Notes: generated by a model not told the origin, from the letters alone. Shown: positions 27,292 through 37,185, counted from the first letter of the stretch. The stretch is 61,631 bases of DNA from Streptomyces lonarensis (GCF_012033735.1 NZ_JAAVJD010000006.1:7703-69333); one strand, 5' to 3'. A program made the numbers and translations.

Positions 27292-27382
27292 CCGGGTGAG
27301 GGACGGCGAGCGGGCCGGGCACCACCACCGCACGACGACTGGCCGGGGAGCCGCGCCGCGGCGCACCCAGGGAGCAGGGGAG

Positions 27383-29467
27383 ATGTTCGACACCGTACTG
27401 GTCGCCAACCGCGGCGAGATCGCCGTGCGCGTCATCCGCACGCTCCGCGCGCTGGGGGTGCGGTCGGTCGCCGTGCACAGCGACGCCGACGCCGACGCCC
27501 GGCACGTCCGCGAGGCGGACACCGCCGTGCGCATCGGCCCCACGGCGGCCGCCGAGAGCTACCTCTCCACCGAGCGGCTGCTGGCGGCCGCCGCCGCCAC
27601 CGGCGCGCAGGCCGTCCACCCCGGCTACGGCTTCCTCGCCGAGAACGCCGGCTTCGCCCGCGCGGTCACCGAGGCCGGCCTGGCCTTCGTCGGGCCGCCC
27701 GCGGACGCCATCGAGCTGATGGGCGACAAGATCCGGGCCAAGGCCACCGTCGGCGACGCCGGGGTGCCCGTCGTCCCCGGCTCCGCGGGCTCCGGCCTCA
27801 CCGACGCCGAACTCATCGACGCCGCCGAGAAGATCGGCGTGCCCGTACTGCTCAAGCCCTCGGCCGGCGGGGGCGGCAAGGGCATGCGCCTGGTCCGGGA
27901 CCCCGCCCGGCTCCCGGAGGAGATCGCCGCCGCCCGACGCGAGGCCCGCGCCTCCTTCGGCGACGACACCCTGCTCGTCGAGCGCTGGATCGACCGGCCG
28001 CGCCACATCGAGATCCAGGTCCTCGCCGACGGGCACGGCACCGTCCTCCACCTCGGCGAACGGGAGTGCTCGCTCCAGCGGCGCCACCAGAAGATCATCG
28101 AGGAGGCCCCCAGCCCGCTGCTGGACGAGGCGACCCGCGCCGCCATGGGCGCCGCCGCCGTCGACGCGGCCCGCGCCTGCGGCTACCGGGGCGCGGGGAC
28201 CGTCGAGTTCATCGTCCCCGGCGACGAGCCCGGCGCGCACTGGTTCATGGAGATGAACACCCGCCTCCAGGTCGAGCACCCCGTCACGGAGCTGATCACC
28301 GGCGTCGACCTCGTCGAGTGGCAGCTGCGGGTCGCCGCCGGCGAGCCGCTGCCCTGGGCGCAGTCGGACATCGCGCTCACCGGACACGCCGTCGAGGCCC
28401 GCATCTGCGCCGAGACCGCCCGCCGCGCCGCCGACGACCCGGCACGGGTCGACTTCCTGCCCTCGGCCGGCACCGTCCTGCTGCTCCGGGAGCCGGCCGG
28501 GGAGGGGGTCCGGGTCGATTCCGGCCTGCTGACCGGCACCGAGGTCTCCACCAGCTACGACCCGATGCTCGCCAAGGTGGTGGCGCACGGCCCCGACCGA
28601 CCCACCGCGCTGCGCCGGCTGCGGGCGGCGCTCGCCGCCACCACCGTCCTCGGCGTCGACACCAACGCCGCGTTCCTTCGCGCCCTGGCCGACCTGCCCG
28701 CGGTCCGCGAGGGCGACCTCGACACCGGCCTGGTCGACCGGGAGGCGGCCGGCCTGCTGCCCGACGGCGTGCCGGACGAGGTGTACGGCGCCGCCGCGCT
28801 GCTGACCCACGCCGCGCTCGTCCCGCCCCCCGCCGGCGGCTGGCGGGACCCGTTCTCCGCCGCCGACGGCTGGCGGCTGGACGGCACCGCGTGGACCACC
28901 CACCACCTGCGGGTGCCCGGGCACGAGCCGGTCGCCGTCGCGGTGCGCGGCACCGGAGCGGCGACCGAGGTGCGGGTGGGCGACGCCGCCCCGGTCGCGG
29001 GACGGCTGCTGCCCGCCGCCGCCGACGAGGTCCGACTGCTCTGGGACGGCGTCCAGACCACCTTCGCCCACGCCGTGGCCGCCGACGGCACCCAGTGGCT
29101 CGGCAGCGACGGCGAGGGCCGACAGGTGCAGCCGCACGACCCGGTGGCCGCCGCGCTGCGCGGTGCGGCGGCCGCGCACGGCGCGGACGCGCTGACGGCG
29201 CCGATGCCCGGAACGGTCACCGTCGTCACGGCCCGGGTCGGCGAGCAGGTCGCCGCCGGCCAGGCGCTGCTGGTCGTGGAGGCGATGAAGATGGAGCACG
29301 TCATCGCCGCCCCGCACGACGGGACCGTCGTCGAACTGGACGTGCGCGCGGGCACCGCGGTCTCCATGGACCAGGTCCTCGCCGTCGTCGATCCGCACCC
29401 CGCGGCCGCTCCGGACGGCACCGCCGCCCCGGAGGCCGGCCGGCAGCAGGAGGAGGCAGCCCGATGA
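27383..29467 (+). CDS. Acyl-CoA carboxylase biotin carboxylase/BCCP (alpha) subunit
   Basis: About 694 residues. The biotin carboxylase and ATP-grasp domains occupy residues 1-450 (FDTVLVANRGEIAVRVIR, KPSAGGGGKGMRLV, MEMNTRLQVEHPVTE). A linker domain follows, and the biotinyl domain is at the end (APMPGTV... EAMKMEH, with the biotinylated Lys near residue 636). It carries out ATP-dependent carboxylation of biotin for the partner at 25675. Start: ATG 27383 behind GGAGCAGGGGAG. Its stop overlaps the start of the HMG-CoA lyase gene by four bases. Confidence 0.94.
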   Translation: MFDTVLVANRGEIAVRVIRTLRALGVRSVAVHSDADADARHVREADTAVRIGPTAAAESYLSTERLLAAAAATGAQAVHPGYGFLAENAGFARAVTEAGLAFVGPPADAIELMGDKIRAKATVGDAGVPVVPGSAGSGLTDAELIDAAEKIGVPVLLKPSAGGGGKGMRLVRDPARLPEEIAAARREARASFGDDTLLVERWIDRPRHIEIQVLADGHGTVLHLGERECSLQRRHQKIIEEAPSPLLDEATRAAMGAAAVDAARACGYRGAGTVEFIVPGDEPGAHWFMEMNTRLQVEHPVTELITGVDLVEWQLRVAAGEPLPWAQSDIALTGHAVEARICAETARRAADDPARVDFLPSAGTVLLLREPAGEGVRVDSGLLTGTEVSTSYDPMLAKVVAHGPDRPTALRRLRAALAATTVLGVDTNAAFLRALADLPAVREGDLDTGLVDREAAGLLPDGVPDEVYGAAALLTHAALVPPPAGGWRDPFSAADGWRLDGTAWTTHHLRVPGHEPVAVAVRGTGAATEVRVGDAAPVAGRLLPAAADEVRLLWDGVQTTFAHAVAADGTQWLGSDGEGRQVQPHDPVAAALRGAAAAHGADALTAPMPGTVTVVTARVGEQVAAGQALLVVEAMKMEHVIAAPHDGTVVELDVRAGTAVSMDQVLAVVDPHPAAAPDGTAAPEAGRQQEEAAR

Positions 29468-30471
29468 CCAGTGCCCCCCAGGACCCCGGCGCCGCCGGGG
29501 ACGGCCCGGCCGCCCGCCCCCCGCTGCCGGAGGTGGTCCCCGCCGACGGCCTGCCCGCCCGGGTACGGATTCACGAGGTCGGCCCCCGCGACGGGCTCCA
29601 GAACGAGCAGACCGTGGTCCCGGTCGAGGTGAAGGCCGAGTTCGTGCGCCGGCTGGCGGCCGCCGGGCTCTCCACCGTGGAGGCGACCAGCTTCGTCCAC
29701 CCCCGCTGGGTGCCCCAGCTGGCGGACGCCGCGGAACTCTTCGCCACGCTGACGGCCGACCCGGAGCTGCGCGGCGTGGACCTCCCGGTCCTCGTCCCCA
29801 ACGACCGCGGCCTGGACCGCGCGCTGGAGCTCGGCGCCCGGCACGTCGCCGTCTTCGCCAGCGCCACGGAGTCCTTCGCCCGCGCCAACCTCAACCGCAC
29901 GGTCGAGGAGTCGCTGGCCATGTTCGCGCCCGTGGCGTCACGGGCGGCGGCGGCAGGCGCGCGCATCCGCGGCTACGTCTCCATGTGCTTCGGCGACCCC
30001 TGGGAGGGGGCGGTACCCGTCGCGCAGGTGGTGCGGGTCTGCCGCGCGCTGCGCGACATGGGGTGCGCGGAGATCAGCCTCGGCGACACCATCGGCGTCG
30101 CGACCCCCGGCCAGGTCGAGGCGCTGCTCACCGCGCTCGGCACCGCCGGGGTCGCCCCGGAGGAGCTCGCCGTGCACTTCCACGACACCTACGGCCAGGC
30201 CCTCTCCAACACCCTCACCGCACTGCGGCACGGCGTCACCACCGTCGACGCCTCCGCCGGCGGTCTCGGCGGGTGCCCCTACGCCCGCAGCGCCACCGGC
30301 AACCTCGCCACCGAGGACCTGCTGTGGATGCTGCGGGGCCTGGGCATCGAGACCGGCGTCGACCTGGACCGTCTCGCCGCCACAAGCGGCTGGATGGCCA
30401 CCCGCCTCGGGCGACCCAGCCCCTCCCGCACCGTGCGCGCGCTGTCGGTGCCGTCCCACAAGGAGTCGTGA
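29464..30471 (+). CDS. Hydroxymethylglutaryl-CoA lyase
   Basis: 335 residues. After a Pro/Ala-rich N-terminal extension of about 30 residues the TIM barrel begins with VRIHEVGPRDGLQNE. It carries SLGDTIGVATP, HFHDTYGQAL and the active-site loop GGLGGCPYARSATGN with the catalytic Cys. It cleaves HMG-CoA to acetyl-CoA and acetoacetate, the last step of leucine degradation. ATG 29464 overlaps the carboxylase stop (ATGA), so the two are translationally coupled. Confidence 0.94.
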   Translation: MTSAPQDPGAAGDGPAARPPLPEVVPADGLPARVRIHEVGPRDGLQNEQTVVPVEVKAEFVRRLAAAGLSTVEATSFVHPRWVPQLADAAELFATLTADPELRGVDLPVLVPNDRGLDRALELGARHVAVFASATESFARANLNRTVEESLAMFAPVASRAAAAGARIRGYVSMCFGDPWEGAVPVAQVVRVCRALRDMGCAEISLGDTIGVATPGQVEALLTALGTAGVAPEELAVHFHDTYGQALSNTLTALRHGVTTVDASAGGLGGCPYARSATGNLATEDLLWMLRGLGIETGVDLDRLAATSGWMATRLGRPSPSRTVRALSVPSHKES

Positions 30472-30472
30472 C

Positions 30473-31636
30473 ATGTCCCTGGACCACCGCCTGGCCTCCG
30501 AGCACGAGGAACTGCGCCGCACCGTGGAGGCGTTCGCCCACGACGTGGTGGCGCCCCGGATCGGCGAGTTCTACGAGAACCACGCGTTCCCCTACGACAT
30601 CGTCCGCCAGATGGGGGAGATGGGCCTGTTCGGGCTGCCGTTCCCCGAGGAGTACGGCGGCATGGGCGGCGACTACCTCGCGCTGTGCATCGCGCTGGAG
30701 GAGCTGGCGCGGGTGGACTCCTCGGTCGCCATCACCCTGGAGGCCGGGGTCTCCCTCGGTGCCATGCCCATCCACCGGTACGGCACCGAGGAGCAGAAGC
30801 GGGAGTGGCTGCCGCGGCTCTGCTCCGGCGAGCAGCTCGCCGCCTTCGGACTCACCGAGCCGGACTGCGGCTCCGACGCCGGCGGTACCCGCACCACCGC
30901 CGTGCGCGACGGCGACGAGTGGGTGATCAACGGCACGAAGTGCTTCATCACCAACTCCGGCACGGACATCACCGCGCTCATCACCGTGACCGCCGTGACC
31001 GGCCGGAACCCGGACGGCTCCCCGCGGATCTCCACCGTGATCGTGCCCTCCGACACCCCCGGGCTCAAGGTCGCCGCCCCCTACTCCAAGGTGGGGTGGA
31101 ACGCCTCCGACACCCGGGAGCTGTCCTTCGCCGACGTCCGCGTCCCCGCCGCCAACCTGCTGGGGGAGGAGGGCCGGGGGTTCGCGCAGTTCCTCCGCAT
31201 CCTCGACGAGGGCCGCATCGCGATCTCGGCGCTCGCCACCGGCCTGGCGCAGGGGTGCGTGGACGAGTCCGTCCGCTACGCCCACGACCGCCACGCCTTC
31301 GGCCGCCCCATCGGCGCCAACCAGGCCATCCAGTTCAAGATCGCCGACATGGAGATGCGGGCCCACACCGCCCGCACCGCCTGGCGCGACGCCGCCTCCC
31401 GGCTGGTGGCCGGCGAGCCGTTCAAGAAGCAGGCCGCGATGGCCAAGCTGTACAGCTCCGAGGTGGCGGTCACCAACGCGCGCGAGGCCACCCAGGTCCA
31501 CGGCGGCTACGGCTTCATGAACGAGTACCCCGTGGCGCGGATGTGGCGGGACTCCAAGATCCTGGAGATCGGCGAGGGCACCAGCGAGGTGCAGCGCATG
31601 CTCATCGCGCGGCACCTCGGACTGCCCGGCGCCTGA
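30473..31636 (+). CDS. Acyl-CoA dehydrogenase (probably isovaleryl-CoA type)
   Basis: 387 residues with the complete acyl-CoA dehydrogenase fold: an N-terminal helical domain, the AFGLTEPDCGSDAGG flavin/substrate strand, and the C-terminal four-helix domain with YGFMNEYPVARMWRDSKI and EIGEGTSEVQRM. It starts one base after the HMG-CoA lyase stop. In this operon it most likely oxidises isovaleryl-CoA to 3-methylcrotonyl-CoA, feeding the carboxylase. A 2-methylacyl-CoA substrate is the alternative. Confidence 0.92.
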   Translation: MSLDHRLASEHEELRRTVEAFAHDVVAPRIGEFYENHAFPYDIVRQMGEMGLFGLPFPEEYGGMGGDYLALCIALEELARVDSSVAITLEAGVSLGAMPIHRYGTEEQKREWLPRLCSGEQLAAFGLTEPDCGSDAGGTRTTAVRDGDEWVINGTKCFITNSGTDITALITVTAVTGRNPDGSPRISTVIVPSDTPGLKVAAPYSKVGWNASDTRELSFADVRVPAANLLGEEGRGFAQFLRILDEGRIAISALATGLAQGCVDESVRYAHDRHAFGRPIGANQAIQFKIADMEMRAHTARTAWRDAASRLVAGEPFKKQAAMAKLYSSEVAVTNAREATQVHGGYGFMNEYPVARMWRDSKILEIGEGTSEVQRMLIARHLGLPGA

Positions 31637-31669
31637 CACCCGCTCCGGCCTGTTTGACACAATCAGCGC

Positions 31670-32593
31670 ATGGCGGAGATCACACAGAAGGACGGTCGCT
31701 GGAGCTTCGACGGCGCGGTCCTGCGGATCGTCCCGGGCCACGGCCGCGGGGTCCACGGGGTGCGCACCCGGATGGGCGAGCTGGTCGTGCCCCTGGCGAC
31801 GATCGCGGGGGTCTCCCACGAGGCCGGCCGCAAGCGCGGCCGGCTCCGGCTGCGGATGCGTGCCGGCGCCGATCCCTTCACGCAGGCCACCTCGGGGCAG
31901 CTGCCGGACCGGGCCGACCCCTACAGCCTGGAGGTGGAGGCGGAGCGCGCCCCGCTCGCCGAGTACCTGGTGGACGAGGTGCGCAACGCGCTGCTGCTTG
32001 ACCAGGTCCCGGTGGACACCCCCACCGACCGCTACCTCATGCCCGGTCCGTCCGTCCCGCTGGTCCTCAACGGCTACGACGGCAAGATGCACTTCGACGG
32101 GGAGCGGCTGCGCATCGAGTGGGGGTGGGCGACCGAGGAGGCGAAGAAGGCGGCCGGGACCCGGACCATCCCGCTCTCCGACATCGAGGGCGTCGAGTGG
32201 CGCCGCCCCAACTGGGAGGACGGCGGCCTGCGGCTGGTCCCGAAGGGGCCGCACGTCCCGGTGAAGCCCTCCCACGACCCGTTCTGCGTGGTGACCTGGG
32301 GGCTGCGCGAGGGCCGGGAGACGGCGGAGCTGTCGATGATGGCCGCGGCGATCACCGCCCGGCTGCCGCACCCCCACGCGGCGCCCGCCCCGCCGGCCGC
32401 GCCCGCCGGCGAGGAGCGCGTCGCGCTGGCCAAGGGCGGTGCCGAAGAGCCCCCGTCCCCGCCGCCGGTCGCATCGGCCGACCACGACGCGCTGCTGCGC
32501 CGCCTCCGGGAGCTGGGCGAGTTGCACCAGGCGGGGGTGCTGACCGACGAGGAGTTCTCCCGGGCGAAGCAGGCGCTGCTCGACCGGTTCTGA
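31670..32593 (+). CDS. DUF4429 domain protein with C-terminal SHOCT domain
   Basis: 307 residues. Two DUF4429 units, roughly residues 1-115 and 120-230, each carry a YDGK/F(D)G-type beta pattern (WSFDGAVLRI, MHFDGERLRIEW). A Pro/Ala-rich linker and a short SHOCT motif follow near the end (LLRRLRELGELHQAGVLTDEEFSRAKQALL). The domains resemble small PH-like or oligomerisation modules; the function is unknown. The gene begins about 33 bases after the dehydrogenase gene and may be transcribed with it. Confidence 0.88.
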   Translation: MAEITQKDGRWSFDGAVLRIVPGHGRGVHGVRTRMGELVVPLATIAGVSHEAGRKRGRLRLRMRAGADPFTQATSGQLPDRADPYSLEVEAERAPLAEYLVDEVRNALLLDQVPVDTPTDRYLMPGPSVPLVLNGYDGKMHFDGERLRIEWGWATEEAKKAAGTRTIPLSDIEGVEWRRPNWEDGGLRLVPKGPHVPVKPSHDPFCVVTWGLREGRETAELSMMAAAITARLPHPHAAPAPPAAPAGEERVALAKGGAEEPPSPPPVASADHDALLRRLRELGELHQAGVLTDEEFSRAKQALLDRF

Positions 32594-32786
32594 CCCGCGC
32601 CCGCCGGGGCCGCCGCGCCGCCCCGGCCCGCGGTGCGCGCCGCGGCACGGCGGGGGTGGGCCGTCCGGGTGGGGCTTTCGGGTCACTCACGTCATCCGGC
32701 GCATTCGGGCGAGGGGTGCGACACGTTCGTGCCCGATTCCGGGCAGGATTCTTGCGATCGCCCGCGGTGGTCCGCAGTATGCAGGG

Positions 32787-33062
32787 GTGCTCGGACGCCG
32801 TACGCCCTATGACGACCTCGTCGACCACCTCGTGCGCAGCACGCCGCTGGGACGCGGCGAGGCCGCCCGCGTGGTCCTCGACGTGCTGGCGTACTTCGAC
32901 GAGACGGCGGAGGAGTTCGTCCGCCGGCGCCACCGGGAACTGCAGGGCAGCGGCCTGACCAACCCGGTCATCTTCGAGCGGATCGCCGAGGAGCTGCCCC
33001 GGCGCGCGGTCGCACCGCCCGCGCTGTCGCTCAGACAGTTGCGCCGCATCGTGTACGGCTGA
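32787..33062 (+). CDS. Small conserved-looking hypothetical protein upstream of glmS
   Basis: 91 residues from GTG 32787, with GCAGGGG immediately upstream as a close-set ribosome site. Mostly helical and charged (DDLVDHLVRST, VVLDVLAYFDETAEEFVRRRHRELQ), with no export signal. I do not recognise a named family, though a short gene in this position fits my memory of Streptomyces genomes. It lies 117 bases before glmS on the same strand. Confidence 0.6.
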   Translation: MLGRRTPYDDLVDHLVRSTPLGRGEAARVVLDVLAYFDETAEEFVRRRHRELQGSGLTNPVIFERIAEELPRRAVAPPALSLRQLRRIVYG

Positions 33063-33179
33063 CCTGCCCCGCCGGGGGTAGCCGACCCTCGCGGCCACGT
33101 CATCGTCGCCCGGCGCCACCGGGCGGGACGATACGGACACCTCTACATCACGACAGAAGCTTGCCCTCAAGGAGTGGAT

Positions 33180-35000
33180 ATGTGCGGAATCGTCGGATAC
33201 ATCGGCCCGCGTGACGTGGCGCCGCTGTTGCTGGAGGGGCTGCAGCGCCTGGAGTACCGCGGGTACGACTCGGCGGGGATCGCCATCCACAGCAGCGGCA
33301 AGGGCGGCGGCCTGAAGACTGTCAAGAACAAGGGGCGCGTCCGCGAGCTGGAGGCCAAGGTTCCGGCCCGCTTCGCCGGCAACACCGGCATCGCCCACAC
33401 CCGGTGGGCCACCCACGGCGCCCCCAACGACGTCAACGCCCACCCCCATCAGGACGCCGCGGAGCGCGTCGCCGTCGTCCACAACGGCATCGTCGACAAC
33501 TCCTCCGAGCTGCGCGCCAAGCTCACCGCCGACGGCGTGGAACTGGTCTCCGACACCGACACCGAGGTCTTCGCCCACCTGATCGCCCGCTCCGAGGCGG
33601 AGACGCTGGAGGAGAAGGTCCGCGAGGCGCTGCGCCTCATCGAGGGCACCTACGGGATCGCCGTCCTGCACGCCGACTTCCCCGACCGGATCGTCGTCGC
33701 CCGCAACGGCTCGCCCGTCGTGCTCGGCATCGGTGAGAAGGAGATGTTCGTCGCCTCCGACGTCGCCGCGCTCGTCAGCCACACCCGCCAGGTGATCACG
33801 CTGGACGACGGTGAGATGGCCACCATCAAGGCCGACGACTACCGGACGTACACCACCGACGGCAGCCGCACCTCGTCCTCGCCGACCACCGTGGAGTGGG
33901 AGGCCGAGAGCTACGACATGGGCGGCCACGACACCTACATGCACAAGGAGATCGTCGAGCAGGTCGACGCCGTCGACCGCGTGCTGCGCGGCCGCATCGA
34001 CGACCGCTTCGCCACCGTGCGCCTCGGCGGGCTCAACCTCGACGCGCGCGAGGCCCGCTCGATGCGTCGCGTGAAGATCCTGGGCTGCGGCTCCGCGTAC
34101 CACGCGGGCCAGATCGGCGCCCAGATGATCGAGGAGCTCGCGCGCATCCCCGCCGACGCCGAGCCCGCCAGCGAGTTCCGCTACCGCAACCCGGTGGTGG
34201 ACCCCGACACCCTCTACATCGCCGTCAGCCAGTCCGGCGAGACGTACGACACCCTCGCCGCCGTGCAGGAGTTGAAGCGCAAGGGCGCCCGCGTGCTCGG
34301 CGTCGTCAACGTCGTCGGCAGCGCCATTGCCCGCGAGACCGACGGCGGCGTCTACGTGCACGCCGGCCCGGAGGTCTGCGTCGTCTCCACCAAGTGCTTC
34401 ACCAACACCGCGGTGGCCTTCGCGCTGCTCGCCCTGCACCTCGGCCGCATCCGCGACCTCTCGGTCGCCGACGGCAAGCGGATCATCGAGGGGCTGCGCA
34501 AGCTCCCCGGCCAGATCGCCGAGATCATGGAGCTGGAGGACCACATCGCCACCCTGGCGAAGGAGTTCGCCGACGCCAAGTCGATGATGTTCGTCGGCCG
34601 GGTGCGCGGCTACCCCGTGGCCCGCGAGGCGTCGCTGAAGCTCAAGGAGATCTCCTACATCCACGCCGAGGCGTACCCGGCCTCGGAGCTGAAGCACGGC
34701 CCGCTCGCGCTGATCGAGCCGGCGACCCCGACCGTGGCGATCGTCCCCCGCGACGACCTGCTGGAGAAGAACCGCGCGACGCTGGAGGAGATCAAGGCCC
34801 GCAGCGGCCGCATCCTCGCCGTGGCGCACGAGCCGCAGGAGAAGGCCGACGACACCATCGTCGTCCCGCGGAACGAGCCGGAGCTGGACCCGGTGCTGAT
34901 GGGCATTCCGCTCCAGCTGCTCGCCTACCACACGGCGCTGGCGCTCGGCCGGGACATCGACAAGCCCCGCAACCTCGCGAAGTCCGTCACCGTCGAGTGA
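33180..35000 (+). CDS. glmS: Glutamine-fructose-6-phosphate aminotransferase (isomerising)
   Basis: 606 residues. The N-terminal glutamine amidotransferase domain (1 to about 225) must begin with the nucleophile Cys after Met removal. The start is therefore ATG 33180 (MCGIVGYIG), with AAGGAG five bases upstream, and not the in-frame GTG at 33174. Two SIS sugar-isomerase domains follow (GCGSAYHAGQIG, SQSGETYDT), and the protein ends in the conserved LAKSVTVE. It makes glucosamine-6-phosphate for peptidoglycan. No glmS ribozyme is present upstream, as expected outside Firmicutes. Confidence 0.97.
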   Translation: MCGIVGYIGPRDVAPLLLEGLQRLEYRGYDSAGIAIHSSGKGGGLKTVKNKGRVRELEAKVPARFAGNTGIAHTRWATHGAPNDVNAHPHQDAAERVAVVHNGIVDNSSELRAKLTADGVELVSDTDTEVFAHLIARSEAETLEEKVREALRLIEGTYGIAVLHADFPDRIVVARNGSPVVLGIGEKEMFVASDVAALVSHTRQVITLDDGEMATIKADDYRTYTTDGSRTSSSPTTVEWEAESYDMGGHDTYMHKEIVEQVDAVDRVLRGRIDDRFATVRLGGLNLDAREARSMRRVKILGCGSAYHAGQIGAQMIEELARIPADAEPASEFRYRNPVVDPDTLYIAVSQSGETYDTLAAVQELKRKGARVLGVVNVVGSAIARETDGGVYVHAGPEVCVVSTKCFTNTAVAFALLALHLGRIRDLSVADGKRIIEGLRKLPGQIAEIMELEDHIATLAKEFADAKSMMFVGRVRGYPVAREASLKLKEISYIHAEAYPASELKHGPLALIEPATPTVAIVPRDDLLEKNRATLEEIKARSGRILAVAHEPQEKADDTIVVPRNEPELDPVLMGIPLQLLAYHTALALGRDIDKPRNLAKSVTVE

Positions 35001-35031
35001 TGCCGGGGCCGGCCGCGCGCCGGCCCCTCGC

Positions 35032-35071
35032 CACCGCACCCCGGGCGTGGGACGGCCCCCGGGGTGCGGTG
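35032..35071 (+). terminator. Terminator after glmS
   Basis: A perfect 14-bp stem (35032-35045 with 35058-35071) with a 12-base loop starts about 30 bases after the stop codon. Confidence 0.8.
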
Positions 35072-35782
35072 CCACCATACGCACGCCCCGGGGGCCGCCA
35101 CCTCGTGCCGGCGTCGCCCAACGCCGGCCGGGAAGCCACCGGCGGGGCCGTCACCTCCCACCGAGTGGCACGTTCATATACCTTTTATGCCCATCACGGT
35201 GCCGATACGCACGCGTTCGGGCGGTAAATCTGACGACGTGTCGAGTGAGGCCCCTGGGCCGCGTCCGCCGGCGCACCACCGCGCTCACCACCGGCCATCA
35301 GGAGCCGCCGCCTCCGGCGCTCCCCCTCTCGCTCTCACCCCGCCGTGCATCCGGTCCCCGGCGCTTTCGGCTCCCCGGCGCTTGCGGCTCCCCGGCGGTT
35401 CCGTTCCGGGCGGTGTCTCCCGGCCCACCGGGCAGGGCCTGCCAGGGGCGGGGCCGTGGTGGTGCCGCGCGCCGGATGGTTTCCGGCCGCGTCATCGTGG
35501 AACACCGACGCATTCTGCGACCGTCCGCATTCCGGAGTGCCCGGTGGCAGAGTCGCGTCCGGTCGCTTCCTGTAATTCCGGATGCATTCGCATGCAAATG
35601 CATCGCGGGATGTGGTGAATGCGTGATCGCGCGCCTCGCGCGTGAAAAGGCGTGTCGTCGGAAATGCCGGAGGGCGGCGCCCACCGCGCACCCGCCGCCG
35701 TGCGCCGGGGCACGCGCGGCCCCCGGGCACCCGGCCGGTCGTTCTCTGTCAGACCCGGGCGCGGCCACGTACGGTGGGGAGC
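35072..35782. other. 711-bp gene-free stretch with an A+T-richer core
   Basis: No frame here has both a ribosome site and coding-like composition. The left part has one A+T-rich patch (about 35172-35190, TTCATATACCTTTTATGCC) that could hold a promoter. A second patch near 35570-35625 carries the repeated GCATTC elements listed separately. The end (35770-35780) holds the GGTGGGGAGC ribosome site of the next gene. Confidence 0.5.
35510..35622. repeat. Cluster of GCATTC/GAATGC elements with an inverted repeat
   Basis: GCATTC occurs at 35510-35515, 35527-35532 and 35584-35589, and its complement GAATGC at 35617-35622. Around the third copy an exact 8-bp inverted repeat GATGCATT (35581-35588) / AATGCATC (35597-35604) encloses CGCATGCA. 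The cluster lies 160-270 bases before the metalloprotease-like gene and may be a multi-site operator. That is inference. Confidence 0.4.
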
Positions 35783-37051
35783 ATGACGCGATTCGGTGGA
35801 GCTGAACTGGTCGACTGGAACCTCGCCGTGGCCACCGCGGCCAGGATGAGCCGGCCGGGCCCGGAGGTGACCCGCGAGGAGGCGCGCGGCGTCGTCGCCG
35901 AGCTGCGCCGCCACGCCAAGGCGTCCGAACAGCACGTGCGCGCCTACACCGGCCTGACCGCCGTCGGCGACGATACCCCCGTGCTCGTCGTGGACCGACC
36001 CGGCTGGGTCCGCGCCAACGCCGCCGGGTTCCGCACGCTGCTCGGCCCGCTCGGCGAGCGCATCGCCGAACGCCGCGCCGGCGTCCCCGGCGGCGCCGCG
36101 TTCTCCGCCGTCGGCTCCAAGGTCACCGGCGTGCAGCTCGGCATGCTGCTGTCGTTCCTCTCCTCGCGCGTCCTCGGCCAGTACGAGACCTTCGCCCCGG
36201 CCACCCCGGGCCTCCCCGGCGGCGCGGGCGGCGGCCGCCTGCTGCTCGTCGCGCCCAACATCGTCCACGTCGAACGCGAACTCGCCGTGGACCCGACCGA
36301 CTTCCGGCTCTGGGTCTGCCTCCACGAGGAGACGCACCGCACCCAGTTCACCGCCGTCCCCTGGCTCCGCGACCACCTGGAGAACGAGATCCAGGCCTTC
36401 ATCGCGGAGGCCGACCTCGACCCGGCCACCTTCCTCGACCGGCTGCGCCAGGCGGCCCAGTCGCTCACCGGCCGCGGCGACGAGAACGGCGACCGGCCCG
36501 GCGACCGCAGCGGCGGCGACACCCCCGGTGCCGGCACCGACAAGGCCGCCCCGACCGCCGACGGCGGCACGGCCGCCCCGGGCACCGGCGACGCACCCCG
36601 GTCCGAGAGCGGAAAGGGCAGCGCGGGCGGCAGCGGCGGCAGCGGGATGGACGGCAGCCTCGCCGACCTCGTGCAGACCGCCCGCCAGCGCGAGATCCTG
36701 GAGCGGCTCACCGCCGTCATGTCCCTGCTGGAGGGCCACGCCGACTTCGTGATGGACGGCGTCGGCCCGCAGGTCGTGCCCTCCGTCGGCGAGATCCGCG
36801 AGAAGTTCACCAAGCGCCGTGAGGCCGGCGCCGGCCGCGTCGACCGCGTGCTGCGCCGCCTCCTCGGCATGGACGCCAAGTTGCGGCAGTACCGCGAGGG
36901 CGAACGCTTCGTGCGGACGGTCGTCGAGGAGGTCGGCATGGCGGGCTTCAACAAGGTGTGGACATCCCCCAACACCCTGCCCACGCAAGCCGAGATCGCC
37001 GACCCCCAGGAGTGGGTCGCGCGCGTGCGCCCGACGGGCCCCGCGTCATGA
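35783..37051 (+). CDS. Zinc-dependent metalloprotease-like protein (DUF2342/F420-associated family)
   Basis: 422 residues. Begins FGGAELVDWNLAVATAARMSRPGP, the signature of the actinobacterial DUF2342 / coenzyme F420 biosynthesis-associated family. It carries the HEETH zinc motif near residue 183, followed by the downstream Glu in LENEIQAF. A Gly/Asp/Thr-rich disordered insert spans about residues 230-290. Start: ATG 35783 behind GGTGGGGAGC. It precedes tilS, hpt, ftsH and folE, an order I recall from other Streptomyces. Proteolytic activity is predicted from the motif only. Confidence 0.87.
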   Translation: MTRFGGAELVDWNLAVATAARMSRPGPEVTREEARGVVAELRRHAKASEQHVRAYTGLTAVGDDTPVLVVDRPGWVRANAAGFRTLLGPLGERIAERRAGVPGGAAFSAVGSKVTGVQLGMLLSFLSSRVLGQYETFAPATPGLPGGAGGGRLLLVAPNIVHVERELAVDPTDFRLWVCLHEETHRTQFTAVPWLRDHLENEIQAFIAEADLDPATFLDRLRQAAQSLTGRGDENGDRPGDRSGGDTPGAGTDKAAPTADGGTAAPGTGDAPRSESGKGSAGGSGGSGMDGSLADLVQTARQREILERLTAVMSLLEGHADFVMDGVGPQVVPSVGEIREKFTKRREAGAGRVDRVLRRLLGMDAKLRQYREGERFVRTVVEEVGMAGFNKVWTSPNTLPTQAEIADPQEWVARVRPTGPAS

Positions 37052-37185
37052 GATGAGCGCCGTGATCACCCGTACGAGGGACCGTGGGCCCGAGAGTGGG
37101 CGTGCGATGCTCAGGGAGCCGCCCTCCTCTGTCACGCTGTACGCACTCAGCGTGACTTGGCCCCCCTCGAGGAAGTGATCAGGAC

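Noticed and set aside
33063..33179. glmS ribozyme or riboswitch upstream of glmS
   Set aside because: The 117-base leader shows no conserved ribozyme core, and this class is not expected in Actinobacteria.
35047..35805. Long open frame across the 35.1-35.8 kb gap
   Set aside because: It has no ribosome site, its composition is Arg/Pro-rich and compositional, it overlaps the glmS terminator and runs into the next gene out of frame.
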